DNA of 64,000 nt. Source: Microbacterium caowuchunii (GTDB lineage Bacteria > Actinomycetota > Actinomycetes > Actinomycetales > Microbacteriaceae). The notes beneath the pieces are model-generated. The model was not told the DNA's origin. It was given only the letters and a program-made list of their open reading frames with translations, and ran no database searches. Made by a program: the position numbers and the translations under genes. This document shows, one piece after another, positions 63,298-64,000 of this stretch. The stretch lies in contig NZ_CP044231.1 of the NCBI RefSeq assembly GCF_008727755.1, positions 1,860,001-1,924,000 of the forward strand. The letters are read 5' to 3'. Every line of letters begins with the position of its first letter. Positions within the stretch are counted from its first letter, which is position 1.

Positions 63298-64000
63298 ATG
63301 GCCGACGCACGCACCCTCCACCCGAACACCGTCATGGACGCCGTCACCCTCCGGGTCGGTGATCTGGAGGGGATGTCCGGCTACTACGCGGACGCGCTGG
63401 CACTCAGCCCCATCGAGGAGAGCACGCGGGGCCGCGAGGTGCATCGGGTGCTCGGTCGCGCGGGCACGCCGATGGTCCGCCTCGTACACACCCCGGGGCT
63501 CCCCGAAGCGGATCCCCGCCAGGCCGGCCTCTATCACACGGCTTTCCTCTTCGACTCACCCGCCGCCCTCGCCGCCACCGTCTACCGCACCGCGCAGCAT
63601 CCACGGAGCCGGTTCGCGGGTTCCAGCGACCACCTCGTCAGCGAGGCCTTCTACTTCACCGATCCGGAGGGCAACGGGATCGAGCTCTACACCGACCGTG
63701 CCCGGGACCTCTGGCAGCACATCAACGGCGAGGTGCAGATGGCGACGGAGTACCTCGATCCGAACCTCTACCTGCAGACGCATCTGACACAGGAGGTGTT
63801 CGACGCCGCACCGCTGGATGCCGGCAGCGTCGGGCACGTCCACCTGCAGGTCGGGGACGTCCCGGCGGCGCGCGCCTTCTACGTGGACGCGCTCGGATTC
63901 GAGGCGACCATCGCGTCCTACCCGGGCGCCCTGTTCGCTTCCGCGGGCGGCTACCACCACCACGTCGCGATGAACACCTGGCGCAGCGCAGGCGCGGGCC
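63298..64000 (+). CDS. VOC-family protein, catechol 2,3-dioxygenase-like (C-terminus off the right edge)
   Basis: 234 residues visible. Two VOC modules: TVMDAVTLRVGDLEGMSGYYADALALSPIEES with YHTAFLFDSPAALAATVYRTAQHP, and VGHVHLQVGDVPAARAFYVDALGFEATIASYPGALFASAGGYHHHVAMNTW. The pattern HTAFL, GHVHLQVGD and EGNGIELYTDR fits extradiol-dioxygenase-like proteins (CatE type). ATG at 63298. It probably continues about 40 residues beyond the window. Confidence 0.9.
   Translation, partial: MADARTLHPNTVMDAVTLRVGDLEGMSGYYADALALSPIEESTRGREVHRVLGRAGTPMVRLVHTPGLPEADPRQAGLYHTAFLFDSPAALAATVYRTAQHPRSRFAGSSDHLVSEAFYFTDPEGNGIELYTDRARDLWQHINGEVQMATEYLDPNLYLQTHLTQEVFDAAPLDAGSVGHVHLQVGDVPAARAFYVDALGFEATIASYPGALFASAGGYHHHVAMNTWRSAGAG

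Overview
The window is high-GC DNA with actinobacterial signatures: four-repeat ribosomal protein S1, an ileS T-box leader of the short stem I type, near-leaderless promoters with TAGGAT/TAGGGT-like -10 boxes, DUF222/HNH genes, and a MetP/MetS transporter pair. Gene content and the rpsA-coaE-uvrB neighbourhood fit Microbacteriaceae, most likely Microbacterium; this is inference, since no search was run. Most of the window is ordinary chromosome, about 57 protein genes packed on both strands, plus two or three lower-GC insertions.

Region 1 (1-12.7 kb): the N-terminal part of ileS behind its T-box; an OhrR-like MarR regulator divergent from a small zinc-ribbon protein; a VOC protein; uvrB and coaE; then a tandem duplication of a two-gene module (membrane sensor histidine kinase plus membrane protein with a degenerate GGDEF domain) with no response regulator; then a lipoprotein gene. 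Region 2 (12.7-18.2 kb): rpsA, a VanY-like peptidase divergent from a VanR/VanS-like two-component system, a DUF2975/HTH pair with a near-leaderless promoter, and a bifunctional-nuclease-family gene.

Region 3 (18.3-22.8 kb): a luciferase-like oxidoreductase gene whose 3' end occurs twice, as a 67-bp repeat 2,488 bp apart. Between the copies lies a lower-GC cassette: a DUF262 protein translationally coupled to a HEPN ribonuclease-like protein, plus a small unknown ORF. This is the best candidate for an undescribed defence system in the window. An alpha/beta hydrolase follows.

Region 4 (22.8-31 kb): a DUF1275 membrane protein and a six-gene minus-strand operon: PhnD lipoprotein, PhnC ATPase, a fused double PhnE permease, a cytochrome P450 lacking the usual I-helix acid-alcohol pair, a PaaX-family regulator and a secreted hydrolase. 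It looks like uptake and oxidation of an unidentified compound; no C-P cleaving enzyme is present.

Region 5 (31-43.8 kb): small housekeeping and accessory genes (DUF4440, ASCH, NYN, DUF488, CBS, SDR, DUF222-HNH, Nudix, DUF427, secreted transglycosylase-like protein), the msrB-msrA pair, an orphan type I restriction HsdR-N-like nuclease of lower GC, a squalene-cyclase-like protein and an ICL/PEP-mutase-family protein. Region 6 (43.8-64 kb): a PadR-UbiB-family pair with an AT-rich operator, nnrD and a phosphatase, an atypical dinB, a YcaQ-like protein, metP-metS, an aldo/keto reductase, an ACT-domain protein, ADH, RNase HI, trhO, an MFS exporter, flavin enzymes, YchJ and a truncated extradiol-dioxygenase-like gene at the right edge. 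No rRNA, tRNA, CRISPR array, integrase or transposase was seen.
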